Shown here one piece after another: positions 20,808 to 28,941 of a DNA stretch of 29,520 bases; position 1 is the stretch's first letter, and the number at the start of each line of letters is the position of its first letter. The notes beneath the pieces were generated by a model. That model was not told the origin of the DNA and searched no databases. It saw nothing but the letters and a program-made list of their open reading frames with translations. A program made the translations under genes and the position numbers. Location of the stretch: assembly GCA_023441905.1 (NCBI GenBank), contig JAEZNC010000219.1, positions 1-29,520 of the forward strand. Direction: 5' to 3'. Source of the stretch: Bacillota bacterium. GTDB taxonomy: Bacteria; Bacillota; Clostridia; Christensenellales; SZUA-584.

Positions 20808-22532
20808 TTACGGTGATGCCGGAGGCCCGCTCATCGTCAGCGTGATCACGCTGCCTGAGGCGACCGTCGAGTTGGCCGCAATCGACTGCGATACCACCTT
20901 ACCGTCCTCTATGCCACCTTCAAAGACGATATCGACCAGATTCAAAAACCCTCTCGCTTCTGCTGCCGACTTCCCGGCAAAATCGGGAACGGTGACCGTG
21001 ACCGTCGGCTTATATGTGAGCGTGATTTTTGTGCCTTCACTTGTCTCGGTACCGGCTGCCAAGCTTTGCCCGAAAATCATACCGGGCCATGTATTTCTCG
21101 AATTATCTTCAACAAACACCGGAATCAGCCCCGCCGCTTCACACATGGCGATCGCCTTTTCTCGCGTGATCACCTGGTCATACCCCGTTGCGCCTTCAGT
21201 TATGAAATCGGGCACATAAACGACCTTACCCGCCGACACCGTGATGGTAATCGTGGTCTTGTAGCTCACCGAGGTGTTCGCGACATCCTGAAAGATGATC
21301 GTACCGCGCGGCTGGCTGCTCTTGGCTTCGGTGGCCTTGATCGTGATCTTTGCACCCTGCTCATTGAGCTCCTTAGCCCACGTTTCAATCGCGTCACGTT
21401 TGCTGCCGACAAAGCTCGCGACCACGATTTTGTTGCCAAGCGAATATTCGAGTTCAAGCAGATCGCCGTCTTCATAGATGGAACCCGCTGTAATGCTCTG
21501 CGAAATGAGCTTCCCTGTGGCCGAGCCTGAATATTTCTCCGTGATGGTAACGGGCAAGCCGAGTTCACCGGCCAGCGCGGTGGCCTGCTCCTTCGTGTAG
21601 CCCGAGAAATCCGGCACGGTGATCATCTTGCCCTTGCTGACCACGAGGATGATTTCACTGCCCGTGGCGATCATCTGGTCGGCCTTGACGCTTTGAGACA
21701 TGATCGTCCCCGCCGGAACATAATCGTCGTACTCCTCTTTCACCGTCAGAACCAAGCCGTTATCTTTGGCAAACGTATAGCACTCCGCGAGTGATTTTGT
21801 TTTGAAATCCGGCACCTTGACGGTTGCCGCCGCAACCTCGGGCCCTTTGGAGACGATCACATAGATCGGCGTATCGCGGCGCACTTCATCAACGACTGTG
21901 TTGTCGTTGATCTCATAGCGAATGACCTTGCCCTGCGCCACATCGGCGCTGAATTCCGTGGTGATGCGCACCTTGGTCATAAAGTTGTCGTCCGCCCATT
22001 TTTGCACCTCGTCCGCCGTCATCGCTGTGAGATCAGGCAGCGGCAGCGTCACGGTTAAATCGGGGCCGAGAGAAACGGTCAGCTTGATAAAGCTGCCCTT
22101 TTTCACCCTGCTGCCCGCTTCCGTATCCTGATCGATCACGTAGCCTTCCTGCACGGTATCGCTGTAGGCGTTTTCCGTCGTGATAATCATGCCGTTTTCG
22201 TTGGCCCAGAGCTGAGCGTCCGACAGTTTTCCGTTGGTGAAATCGCGCACCTCGATACCGCCGCCAAGCACAAGCACGAGAATGACGACCAGAATAACCA
22301 GCGCACCGCCGCCCATGGCTATGGCGGTGATCAGTTTCTTCCTGTCTCTGTTCTCCGTTCTTGGGGGAGTGGGATCCTTGGGCGCGGGCTTTTTAAAACC
22401 GCTTCTCTGCTCGTACTTGAAAGACGGTTCGGCGGAGTCCTTCGCCGGGATCTCATGCTTCTGGGGCGTCGGTGTGTTGGCTTCGCCGTCCTTTTTGGTG
22501 TAATTGCTCAGAAAGCTGTTGTTGTCGCTCAT
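20808..22532 (-). CDS. Membrane protein with seven PASTA repeats, no kinase domain
   Basis: A 574-residue protein. A hydrophilic, Pro/Lys-rich cytoplasmic N-terminus (1-66) is followed by one membrane helix (about 67-90) and an extracellular chain of seven PASTA-type repeats at about 92-156, 160-230, 237-300, 303-366, 368-434, 437-508 and 511-570. Several begin with VPDF and carry a helix such as SLAECYTFAKDNGL or TKEQATALAGELGL, then a GxxxSQS turn. PASTA domains bind muropeptides or lipid II in PrkC/PknB kinases and in PBP2x. Here the kinase or transpeptidase is missing and the short cytoplasmic part has no known domain. ATG 22532 has GAGGGG upstream, 15 bases after the ABC permease stop. 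It is the last gene of the operon. A wall-sensing or wall-docking partner of the transporter is inferred. Confidence 0.9.
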   Translation of the reverse strand: MSDNNSFLSNYTKKDGEANTPTPQKHEIPAKDSAEPSFKYEQRSGFKKPAPKDPTPPRTENRDRKKLITAIAMGGGALVILVVILVLVLGGGIEVRDFTNGKLSDAQLWANENGMIITTENAYSDTVQEGYVIDQDTEAGSRVKKGSFIKLTVSLGPDLTVTLPLPDLTAMTADEVQKWADDNFMTKVRITTEFSADVAQGKVIRYEINDNTVVDEVRRDTPIYVIVSKGPEVAAATVKVPDFKTKSLAECYTFAKDNGLVLTVKEEYDDYVPAGTIMSQSVKADQMIATGSEIILVVSKGKMITVPDFSGYTKEQATALAGELGLPVTITEKYSGSATGKLISQSITAGSIYEDGDLLELEYSLGNKIVVASFVGSKRDAIETWAKELNEQGAKITIKATEAKSSQPRGTIIFQDVANTSVSYKTTITITVSAGKVVYVPDFITEGATGYDQVITREKAIAMCEAAGLIPVFVEDNSRNTWPGMIFGQSLAAGTETSEGTKITLTYKPTVTVTVPDFAGKSAAEARGFLNLVDIVFEGGIEDGKVVSQSIAANSTVASGSVITLTMSGPPASP

Positions 22533-22547
22533 CTTTTTTATCCCCTC

Positions 22548-24338
22548 TTAGTTCGTAATATCCTTTTTCTTAAATACCCAGGCAGATATGACTGCGAAAA
22601 TCACAGACAGCCCAAGCAGCAGTCCGATGCCATACCCGAGGCTCAGAGGCACCCCGTTGCTGATCATCGTCTGCACGGGTGAATACTGCGTGAAAAACTG
22701 CGACATCTGCACGAAAGGTATCGGTGTCCAGGCCAGCCAGTGAGCGGATTCGGTATAAGCGAGCATGCTCATACCCACAATGCTCATCACAAAGCAGATG
22801 GCAGGCACCGCAATGGCCACGGCGATATTTTTGGCCACCGTTGAAAGCATAAATGCGGTGCAGTATCCGAAAATGATGGTGACGGCGCAGGCCAGGAATT
22901 TCGGAATGTAGTAGGCGAGAAACCCGACCGCCCCCGATGCCGTATAGTTCGGGAAACCGAAATCCGAAAATCCGAAGCAAATGCCGGTGGTCACGGTATT
23001 GAGCACGGTACCCGCGACATAGATGCCAAGACAGATAATCAGGGCTGCCGCAAACTTGGACATCAGTATCTTAATGCGCGTCTTCGGACGAATCATCAGC
23101 AGACGAATGGTTCCGAGCTGGAACTCACTCGCCATGAGCCATCCGCCGAGGATGACCGCGAACAAAGCCACAAGCGCGGAGTAATAAAGGAAGTTCGTCG
23201 TCTGGTTTCTCGCGCCCTCGGGCACAAATGTCATATCCGGCTCGTCTGAATCAAGAGAGCTCTGCGCCACGAGAATATCATTGTTGGCTTTATCAATCTG
23301 CGCCTGTATAGCCGTTCTGTAACGGTCGTACGATTTGTACTGCTGAGGCAGATACGGGTCTTTGTTGTAGTCTTCCTCGCTGAGCAGCGTTGAATAAGCC
23401 AGCTGGCTATTCGCATTTTCGATGCTCGAAATGGCGCTGTTCTGCCATGTGTTTTCACCGGGCACAATATGCTTTTCCAGACGGAACTGAAGCAGCGGAA
23501 TGGTGCTCTCATTGATGATCTTGATCTGCTTTTTCATATCCTCGATATACCGGTTCAGTTCTTCTTCCTGATCCGGATGTTCGATGATCGTCTGCTCCTG
23601 TATTTCGATGCTTTTGTTGATGCTTTCGATCTGGCTCTGCTGCTGCTCGATGCTGATGGCGATATACTCGTCAAAGTTATTGTTCTCGATCACTTCGTAA
23701 AGCCTGTTCAAATAAGCATCAACCTTATCGATAGCCGCCTGACGCTCGGATGCCGAGATATTGACGTATGTATCATCAAATGTATTCGGGTCCGCATAAT
23801 ACCGATAGTTGAGTGCTTCCTTAAGCACCGCAATATCCGTTGTTCCCGCCTTCTCATAGATAAACTTATCATAAAGCTTTGTGGTGTCCCACACAAGATT
23901 CATGCGATAATCTTCGTATGTGGTGATGGCCTGAGCGGCGCGAAGGAAATAAGCAAGCTCCATATCGGTCATCTCCAGCACGAGATCCAGCGCTTCGGGT
24001 GTCGTAAATGCAGACGCGTCGATGTAGTCGTCATACTGATCGAGGCCCTGAATGTTGCCGTAAAACGGATTGTCCGGTAAAATCGTCACACCATCTACCG
24101 TGATTGGCTCCTGGCCGTTGTAATAGTCGCCGCCGTATGCGGGCATAGACATGGACATGGCCTTTTCGTATATGATCGGGCCACCCGGATAATAGTTACC
24201 GTTCGGATCAGGTTTTGTCAGCACACCGATAACCGGAATCGCGATACCCGAGAGCAAAACCAAGATACCGATAATCAGCAGGAATTTTGACCTTAATATA
24301 CTTTTTATTTCCATGTTGGTTTGTTTTAAAAAACTCAT
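22548..24338 (-). CDS. ABC-2-type permease with large extracytoplasmic coiled-coil insert
   Basis: A 596-residue permease. The first helix (about 19-40) is followed by an extracytoplasmic region of about 340 residues. This begins with a Tyr/Gly-rich part and contains Gln/Glu/Ile-rich helices (about 200-290, for example SIEQQQSQIESINKSIEIQE) that should form a coiled coil. Five or more helices follow from about residue 380, including GGWLMASEFQLGTIRLLMIRP, the usual ABC-2 cytoplasmic turn, and it ends with VFKKKDI. ATG 24338 has GAGAGG upstream and lies 18 bases after the ATPase stop. The size of the insert is far above that of BcrB-like permeases and is closer in layout to peptide-sensing or wall-acting permeases. 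The substrate is unknown. Confidence 0.9.
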   Translation of the reverse strand: MSFLKQTNMEIKSILRSKFLLIIGILVLLSGIAIPVIGVLTKPDPNGNYYPGGPIIYEKAMSMSMPAYGGDYYNGQEPITVDGVTILPDNPFYGNIQGLDQYDDYIDASAFTTPEALDLVLEMTDMELAYFLRAAQAITTYEDYRMNLVWDTTKLYDKFIYEKAGTTDIAVLKEALNYRYYADPNTFDDTYVNISASERQAAIDKVDAYLNRLYEVIENNNFDEYIAISIEQQQSQIESINKSIEIQEQTIIEHPDQEEELNRYIEDMKKQIKIINESTIPLLQFRLEKHIVPGENTWQNSAISSIENANSQLAYSTLLSEEDYNKDPYLPQQYKSYDRYRTAIQAQIDKANNDILVAQSSLDSDEPDMTFVPEGARNQTTNFLYYSALVALFAVILGGWLMASEFQLGTIRLLMIRPKTRIKILMSKFAAALIICLGIYVAGTVLNTVTTGICFGFSDFGFPNYTASGAVGFLAYYIPKFLACAVTIIFGYCTAFMLSTVAKNIAVAIAVPAICFVMSIVGMSMLAYTESAHWLAWTPIPFVQMSQFFTQYSPVQTMISNGVPLSLGYGIGLLLGLSVIFAVISAWVFKKKDITN

Positions 24339-24356
24339 ATTCGTATCCTCTCTTTG

Positions 24357-25280
24357 CTATCTGATCTGCGTCTTTGTGCCGGTCGTCATCGAGATGAAAT
24401 CCTGTTCGAGCGTTCTATGCGACTGGTTGACCGCGTAGATATCAATGCCCATTTTAACAAGGGCTCGGATAAGCTCCGGTATCTGGTCGCGCTTCATCAC
24501 AATGGTCACGCCGCCGCTTACCTGCTCACAGTTCGCATCAAGGCCCTTAAAATACTCATACGTCTTGTCCTTGTCGCTGGTGACAAAGCTATAGCTGTAG
24601 ATTTCCTCGTCGTCCGACTCTTTGACCTGTTCGATGGTTTTCTCGCCGATGATCACACCATTGTCGATGATGTAAATACGATCGCACATCAACTCCATTT
24701 CGGAAAGCAGATGGCTCGAAATAAACACGCCGACATCCGCGTTTTTGGAGAGGTATTTGAGTAAGTCTCTGAGTTCTTTGATGCCGATGGGATCAAGGCC
24801 GTTTGTCGGCTCATCAAGCACGAGAAGGCTCGGACGATGCAGCAGCGCCTGCGCAATGCCGACACGCTGTCTCATACCAAGCGAATACGTTTTGACCTTG
24901 TCATTGATGCGGTCTTTCATCTTCACCAACTCGACGACTTCGTCGATCTGCTTTTTCTGATCACCATCGTACATCGATGCAAAATACTCAAGATTCTGCC
25001 TGCCCGTCAGCCTTTTATAGAGGTCCGGGTTCTCGACGATGCCGCCGATATTCTTCATAGCGTTCTCAAAATCCGTCACCACATCGTGTCCCATAACGGC
25101 TATATGCCCTGACGTGATAGAGAAGAGGCCCATGATCATCTTGATGGTGGTGGTTTTACCGGCACCGTTCGGCCCCAAGAAACCAACAATTTCACCTGAA
25201 TTCACGGTTAAAGATATGTCGTCCAATATCTTTCTCTTTTTAATTATTTTCGTCAGGCCTTCAATTCTTAAAAGCTCCAA
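24357..25280 (-). CDS. ABC transporter ATPase, BcrA/CcmA type
   Basis: A 307-residue ATPase. Walker A GPNGAGKT is at 36-43, signature SLGMRQ at 133-138, Walker B LLVLDEP at 152-158 and the switch histidine at 190. The Q-loop has glutamate (IVENPDLYKRLTGRQNL), as is usual in the bacitracin-exporter-like branch. A C-terminal extension of about 90 residues (from about 215) is the regulatory domain common in this branch. The frame starts with TTG at 25280 behind AAAGGAT; no better ATG is near the MELLRIEGLTK start, which fits the family. It is the first gene of the three-gene unit with the ABC-2 permease and PASTA protein. Confidence 0.93.
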   Translation of the reverse strand: MELLRIEGLTKIIKKRKILDDISLTVNSGEIVGFLGPNGAGKTTTIKMIMGLFSITSGHIAVMGHDVVTDFENAMKNIGGIVENPDLYKRLTGRQNLEYFASMYDGDQKKQIDEVVELVKMKDRINDKVKTYSLGMRQRVGIAQALLHRPSLLVLDEPTNGLDPIGIKELRDLLKYLSKNADVGVFISSHLLSEMELMCDRIYIIDNGVIIGEKTIEQVKESDDEEIYSYSFVTSDKDKTYEYFKGLDANCEQVSGGVTIVMKRDQIPELIRALVKMGIDIYAVNQSHRTLEQDFISMTTGTKTQIR

Positions 25281-25595
25281 TGAAATATCCTTTCCCGCCT
25301 GCGGCGCGACAATATTTTAATATAAGACGTATTGAGAAACAAAAAGTTCCGTATCAAGATCATTATAATAAAAAAAAGAATAAAATAACATACACTTTCT
25401 ATGATCTTAAAAATTTATGAATGGGTGCTGTCCAAGTCACCCGTGTAGACCAAAAAAGCATCGTCCGTTTATGTGCGTGATACGCCAAAACCAGCTGCCA
25501 TTTTCAACGGTCATTTCGGCTGATTATACGTTGTAGTTATTAAAAAAGCCCGCAGGTGAATCCTGTGAGCTTATCATAATATTGTTTTGCAGTCT
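25281..25595. other. Intergenic region upstream of the ABC-PASTA operon
   Basis: A strongly A/T-rich stretch that must contain the operon promoter. A TATAAT reads on the minus strand near 25368-25363, but no proper -35 can be paired with it with confidence. The terminator of the lipoprotein operon lies at 25542-25572. No gene is supported. Confidence 0.4.
25542..25572 (-). terminator. Terminator of the lipoprotein operon
   Basis: On the minus strand a stem with AAGCTCACAGG and CCTGCGGGCTT (one mismatch, one G-T pair) is followed by six T in total. It starts 24 bases after the stop at 25596. Confidence 0.8.
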
Positions 25596-26246
25596 CTACT
25601 CGTTCAACAACCGCTGTATGTTCTCCAATATTGCACGGCCCAGTGTCATGGTAAACGGCGCGTTTTTCGTTGAGTCATACTCATCCATGGTAAAAGCTAC
25701 CACAACATAGTAACCCCGGTAAACCATGAAAAGCTGGCCATCCATCTTCATGAGGAAAGCCGCATCGCCCATATCCTCCACTGGATCGCTCTCATTTTTT
25801 AAAAGACTAGCCTGGAAATCGAAAGAACTCCGCGCAGTTAATCCTTCTTCAAGTTGCTCTGCCGGCTTAAGCCCGTCTTGCTCTATCTGCACCAGGGCAC
25901 TGACATCGGTCATTTCACTTAAAGTATAGTGGTACTGAAGGGAACTGATGCCATTCTCATTGTCCACATCGCGCGAGCCTTCTTCAATGGTCACAGGAAG
26001 CCCTAAGATTGCCGATGCCTCCTCCGCGGACAACACTTGATCAGGATGGATGACCGGAGCGGAAAGAGTCTCAGCAGGGATGTGCGTCGTCTCCGCCGCC
26101 GGGGAGGACGGATTATCCGGCGTATCCGTTTTCGCCGGGGCATTCACGTCGCCACCAGAGGGTATCCCCGTCACGGGTGTGCAGGCCGCCAGAATCAATA
26201 TAGGACATAACAAAATAACCAAGGACCATACATACGTTTTTTTCAT
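25596..26246 (-). CDS. Putative lipoprotein of unknown function
   Basis: A 216-residue protein with a type II signal peptide: MKKTYVW, a hydrophobic stretch and the lipobox LAAC with C22 as lipidation site. A Pro/Thr/Ser-rich linker runs to about residue 70. One folded domain follows: LSAEEASAILGLPVTIEEGS, a YHYTLSEM strand, then VEDMGDAAFLMKMDGQLFMV and YRGYYVVVAF. This pattern (AILG, later GD-AF-x-GxLxV-xGxY) recalls small lipoproteins such as the DUF3558 type, without a known function. ATG 26246 has AAAGGAA eight bases upstream; the longer open frame is unsupported. It is second in an operon with another lipoprotein gene, 67 bases behind it, and has its own terminator. Confidence 0.85.
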   Translation of the reverse strand: MKKTYVWSLVILLCPILILAACTPVTGIPSGGDVNAPAKTDTPDNPSSPAAETTHIPAETLSAPVIHPDQVLSAEEASAILGLPVTIEEGSRDVDNENGISSLQYHYTLSEMTDVSALVQIEQDGLKPAEQLEEGLTARSSFDFQASLLKNESDPVEDMGDAAFLMKMDGQLFMVYRGYYVVVAFTMDEYDSTKNAPFTMTLGRAILENIQRLLNE

Positions 26247-26313
26247 AATCAGAATTCCTTTCTTGTCTTGTGTTTGCAGTGATAATTCGTGCGGTATAAG
26301 CAACTAAACAAGC

Positions 26314-27201
26314 TTATTGAGACTGATTCGTGAACTGCCCCTGGAAAGACAGGTATTGTCCATCCGGCGCGCTGAAGCCGAGGCTAACCTTGCCACCCGT
26401 CACGATAATCTCAAAAGGGACCTCATGAAAGATATCATCATCCTCCAAATCTATTTCCAAAGCCATAAAACCTACATCGGTCATAATAAAACGGAAGGTT
26501 CCTTTTCCGCGGTAATCTGCTTCGACAATTGGTGCCAGCGCTACCTTATTATCTCCTATGATGACAGTGGGCAGTACTTCCGAGTCGGTTGGGTCAAGAG
26601 TAAACTCCACCATTGAAACTAGCTCAACTGTCCCGGTTGCGGGTATGCTGCCTCCGGTGTCTTTCATACCGACGGAACGCAGCATCGCCTGGCCCTTGAA
26701 AATGCCGTTCTCGCTAACAGAGTTCATTTCAAAAATCATGATACACTCGGTACCGTCTTGGGCGATAATACCCTCTACTTTATCATTGATCTCAACCTTT
26801 GCCCCATTGGCTGCCACCAGCGCTTTTTTCTGTTCCACGACCGTGATAGGACAGGTTGCCCGATTACCCGAGTTATCTTTCCGTTCGGCAAAGGCGATCG
26901 TTTCGCCAGCCGCCACAGCTGTAACAGTGCCATGTGCCGTAATCACAGCGATGTTATCGTCTCCAATTTTCCATAGAACATTGTTTATAGCTTGCCCCGT
27001 CGCGCTTTGACAAGCCAAGGAGGCTGTTTCACCCACTGAAAGCCGGAGCTCTTCAGGCCGGATGAGGATGGGTTCCTCCGATTTATTTGGAGCGGTAACG
27101 GGAGCCGTCATCGACGGGGCGTGTGTAGACACAACATTTCCGGCGGTGCAGCCGGTAAACAGAAAAATTAACAAGAAGGGTAAGACAACTTTTCTATACA
27201 T
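26314..27201 (-). CDS. Putative lipoprotein with bacterial Ig-like (Big_2) domain
   Basis: A 295-residue protein with a signal peptide and lipobox FTGC (C18). A Thr/Pro/Ala-rich spacer (about 19-42) is followed by an Ig-like domain of the Big_2 type (about 45-123: LRLSVGETASLACQS, VLWKIGDDNIAVITAHGTV, TAVAAGETIAFAE). The C-terminal beta-rich region of about 170 residues I do not recognise; it contains CIMIFEMNSVSENGIFKG, GTVELVSMVEFTLDP and FEIIVTGGKVSLGFSAPDG. The protein probably sits on the outer face of the membrane and may bind wall or surface polymers. ATG 27201 has GGGAG only three bases before it, which suggests weak initiation. It heads the lipoprotein pair, downstream of an AraC-type regulator gene on the same strand. 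Confidence 0.85.
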   Translation of the reverse strand: MYRKVVLPFLLIFLFTGCTAGNVVSTHAPSMTAPVTAPNKSEEPILIRPEELRLSVGETASLACQSATGQAINNVLWKIGDDNIAVITAHGTVTAVAAGETIAFAERKDNSGNRATCPITVVEQKKALVAANGAKVEINDKVEGIIAQDGTECIMIFEMNSVSENGIFKGQAMLRSVGMKDTGGSIPATGTVELVSMVEFTLDPTDSEVLPTVIIGDNKVALAPIVEADYRGKGTFRFIMTDVGFMALEIDLEDDDIFHEVPFEIIVTGGKVSLGFSAPDGQYLSFQGQFTNQSQ

Positions 27202-27520
27202 AAACTCCCGAAATTAGGCATTTGTGAAAATCAGGGCCATTATTAAATTTTAAGAGAGTCACCCAAAAAACCAACAATATTGAGAATCGAGATTTGGTTC
27301 AATGATCATGCGCAATGCACGTACCATAAGACTGCACTCTGTGCCAATCCATCTGAATACTCAGGAAGATCATTCCTATGAACTGTGCCAGCATGGACCA
27401 TCTTTCAGAATATATTATCATGGCGTGAGATACTTTACTTTTTTAAAAAGAGCATTTTTATTTCAAAAAGTATCATTTTGTCGAAAAAAATGCTCATCCA
27501 GAAATCAGCAGCTTCTCAAT
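27202..27520. other. Intergenic region between AraC regulator and lipoprotein genes
   Basis: It contains the terminator of the araC-type gene near 27440-27495 and an A/T-rich stretch before the first lipoprotein gene that should hold its promoter. No strong consensus promoter and no credible gene are seen. Confidence 0.4.
27440..27495 (-). terminator. Terminator-like long hairpin after the AraC-family gene
   Basis: On the minus strand GAGCATTTTT (27495-27486) pairs with AAAAATGCTC (27459-27450). A 26-base loop holds a smaller hairpin (CAAAA/TTTTTG), and TTTTT follows the stem. It begins 25 bases after the stop at 27521. Confidence 0.65.
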
Positions 27521-28381
27521 CTATGTGTTTATTTTTCTGAACTCCGTTGGGGACATATTGACATGACGTTTAAAAACAGTAGAAAAGTGACCAGAGTTTA
27601 TAAAACCGCATAATCTTGCGACTTTCTCGATTGAGTGCTCATTTTTTCTTAAAATTTCTTTAGATTTTTCTATGCGTATACCCATCAGAAACTGATATGG
27701 CGTCTGTCCTGTATATTCCTTGAACACGCGTTTAAAATGGCAGGGGCTTAGATAGATGAGACTGCAAATATCATTAATACTGATATCTGCGCTGTAATAT
27801 TTTTGCATATAGTCTATAGCCGCGTTGATATATTTGTTTTCCTTGCCAATCTTATCTGCTGTTGATTTGCAATTTAAATCTCGTATGAGTTGAAAAACGA
27901 TCTGTGTGCAGATGCTTTCTATCATCAAGGGATAGGTCTCTGCGTGGTTCATCATCTCACGCTGAAAGTTCCCAACCAAGTCAAGCAATTGTGTACTATA
28001 AACGCCTTGAATATGCTTAAACTCAAAAGTATCTCCACGAGCTGCTTCTGTTGCAATCTTGTTAAAGAATTCTTTCTTTATTGCGATGTGTGTATATTTG
28101 CCGAACTTCCTGTTCTCGAAGGGGATGATACCGTATACCTCTTGCCAAGGCTGGATGACCAGAAGCCCCCCTTTTTTTAATTGGTACTCGCAACCGCTCA
28201 CTCTGGTTAAAGGGGATTCCGAGAAAAACAGGAGAAAGTGATAATCATCAACACTGATTAATTCTCCCAGAGTATATTCTTCAGGTTCAAAAATAGCCAT
28301 GTGCCTGCAAACATGAGATTTTGTCTTAAAATAAATATCTTTCGGTATGGTATCAAGAAAATAGTTAAAACCCTCCTTCAC
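27521..28381 (-). CDS. AraC-family transcriptional regulator
   Basis: A 286-residue regulator. The N-terminal half (about 1-165) has the cupin-like pattern of AraC sensors (EYTLGELISVDDYHFLLFFS, KKGGLLVIQPWQEVYG, and HIAIKKEFFNKIA). The C-terminal about 100 residues hold the two helix-turn-helix units: ISINDICSLIYLSPCHFKRVF at about 200-220 and IEKVARLCGFINSGHFSTVF at about 251-270. The closing MSPTEFRK is diagnostic. GTG 28381 follows GGGAGG at five bases. The effector may be a sugar or other small ligand. The two lipoprotein genes lie downstream on the same strand but behind a terminator, so they are possible targets rather than operon partners. Base composition is A+T-rich like these neighbours. 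Confidence 0.93.
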   Translation of the reverse strand: MKEGFNYFLDTIPKDIYFKTKSHVCRHMAIFEPEEYTLGELISVDDYHFLLFFSESPLTRVSGCEYQLKKGGLLVIQPWQEVYGIIPFENRKFGKYTHIAIKKEFFNKIATEAARGDTFEFKHIQGVYSTQLLDLVGNFQREMMNHAETYPLMIESICTQIVFQLIRDLNCKSTADKIGKENKYINAAIDYMQKYYSADISINDICSLIYLSPCHFKRVFKEYTGQTPYQFLMGIRIEKSKEILRKNEHSIEKVARLCGFINSGHFSTVFKRHVNMSPTEFRKINT

Positions 28382-28400
28382 AATATCCTCCCATTACCCA

Positions 28401-28435
28401 AATATTTATCAACATGTTATTATATCATAAATATT
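28401..28435 (-). promoter_or_regulatory. Extended -10 promoter inside an inverted repeat, AraC-family gene
   Basis: On the minus strand TGA TATAAT (-10 at 28424-28419) is a perfect extended -10, about 38 bases before the GTG. It lies between the arms of a perfect nine-base inverted repeat, AATATTTAT (28401-28409) and ATAAATATT (28427-28435), together with an inner AACATGTT palindrome (28411-28418). The layout suggests an operator for autoregulation. Confidence 0.5.
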
Positions 28436-28589
28436 CTATACTCGCCGCTGTCTGCAAACAGCATCTTAAGAGCTTGTGAATACTGCTTTATGCAACTGAT
28501 ATTGTCGGTCAAAGGTTCGTATTCCAACACAATCCGCTTTTCACCATTTTGCATCTATGGAAATAAACTTTCTAAGACAATGGAGCCAG

Positions 28590-28620
28590 AGCACAAAAAA
28601 AGCCCGTAAATACGAGCTTT
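28590..28620 (-). terminator. Terminator of the tRNA-Arg transcript
   Basis: On the minus strand AAGCTCGT and ACGGGCTT (one mismatch) enclose ATTT and are followed by a run of seven T. It begins about 33 bases after the mature tRNA end; the run also allows weak action on the plus strand. Confidence 0.8.
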
Positions 28621-28652
28621 TCTGGTGTTATATCCAAATTGTCTACAATACT

Positions 28653-28729
28653 TGGCGTGCCCGGGGGGATTCGAACCCTCGACCTTTTGATTCGTAGTCA
28701 AACACTCTATCCGGCTGAGCTACGGGCAC
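28653..28729 (-). tRNA. tRNA-Arg (anticodon ACG)
   Basis: A 77-base cloverleaf with encoded CCA (28655-28653). The acceptor stem is GTGCCCG/CGGGCAC, the D arm contains GCTCAGCCGGATAGAGT, the anticodon stem is TTTGA/TCAAA with loop CTACGAA, and the T arm contains GGTTCGAATCC. The anticodon ACG is at 28695-28693; A34 would be converted to inosine to read CGU, CGC and CGA. The identity follows directly from the anticodon. Confidence 0.96.
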
Positions 28730-28749
28730 ATAGTTTTAAGCGCTCAATC

Positions 28750-28778
28750 ATTCTAATATAATCACCCTGCGTTGTCAA
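28750..28778 (-). promoter_or_regulatory. Promoter of the tRNA-Arg gene
   Basis: On the minus strand a perfect -35 TTGACA (28778-28773) and -10 TAGAAT (28755-28750, five of six matches) are 17 bases apart, about 20 bases before the mature tRNA 5' end. This is a near-consensus sigma-A promoter, as usual for stable RNA. Confidence 0.8.
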
Positions 28779-28941
28779 TACAAAATGGCGGTAATTAAGG
28801 CTGAAATGAAGAGACGTAAAGGGAGCCTTTGCCTTTTTGCTTTTTAAAAGGGCACCGGTTCTCATGCTTTCTTTTGGCAGCCCCCTCCTTGAGGCTGCTT
28901 GGATGTGGGTGCTGATTTTTATATGGCCCAAACACGAAATC

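Noticed and set aside
27302..27613. Plus-strand open frame of about 103 codons.
   Set aside because: It runs antisense into the 3' end of the AraC-type gene, covers its terminator hairpin, and its product is rich in unlikely residue combinations with no family resemblance.
28380..28740. tRNA-associated integrated element next to tRNA-Arg.
   Set aside because: No integrase gene and no duplicated tRNA 3' end were found in the window, so an integrated element cannot be claimed.
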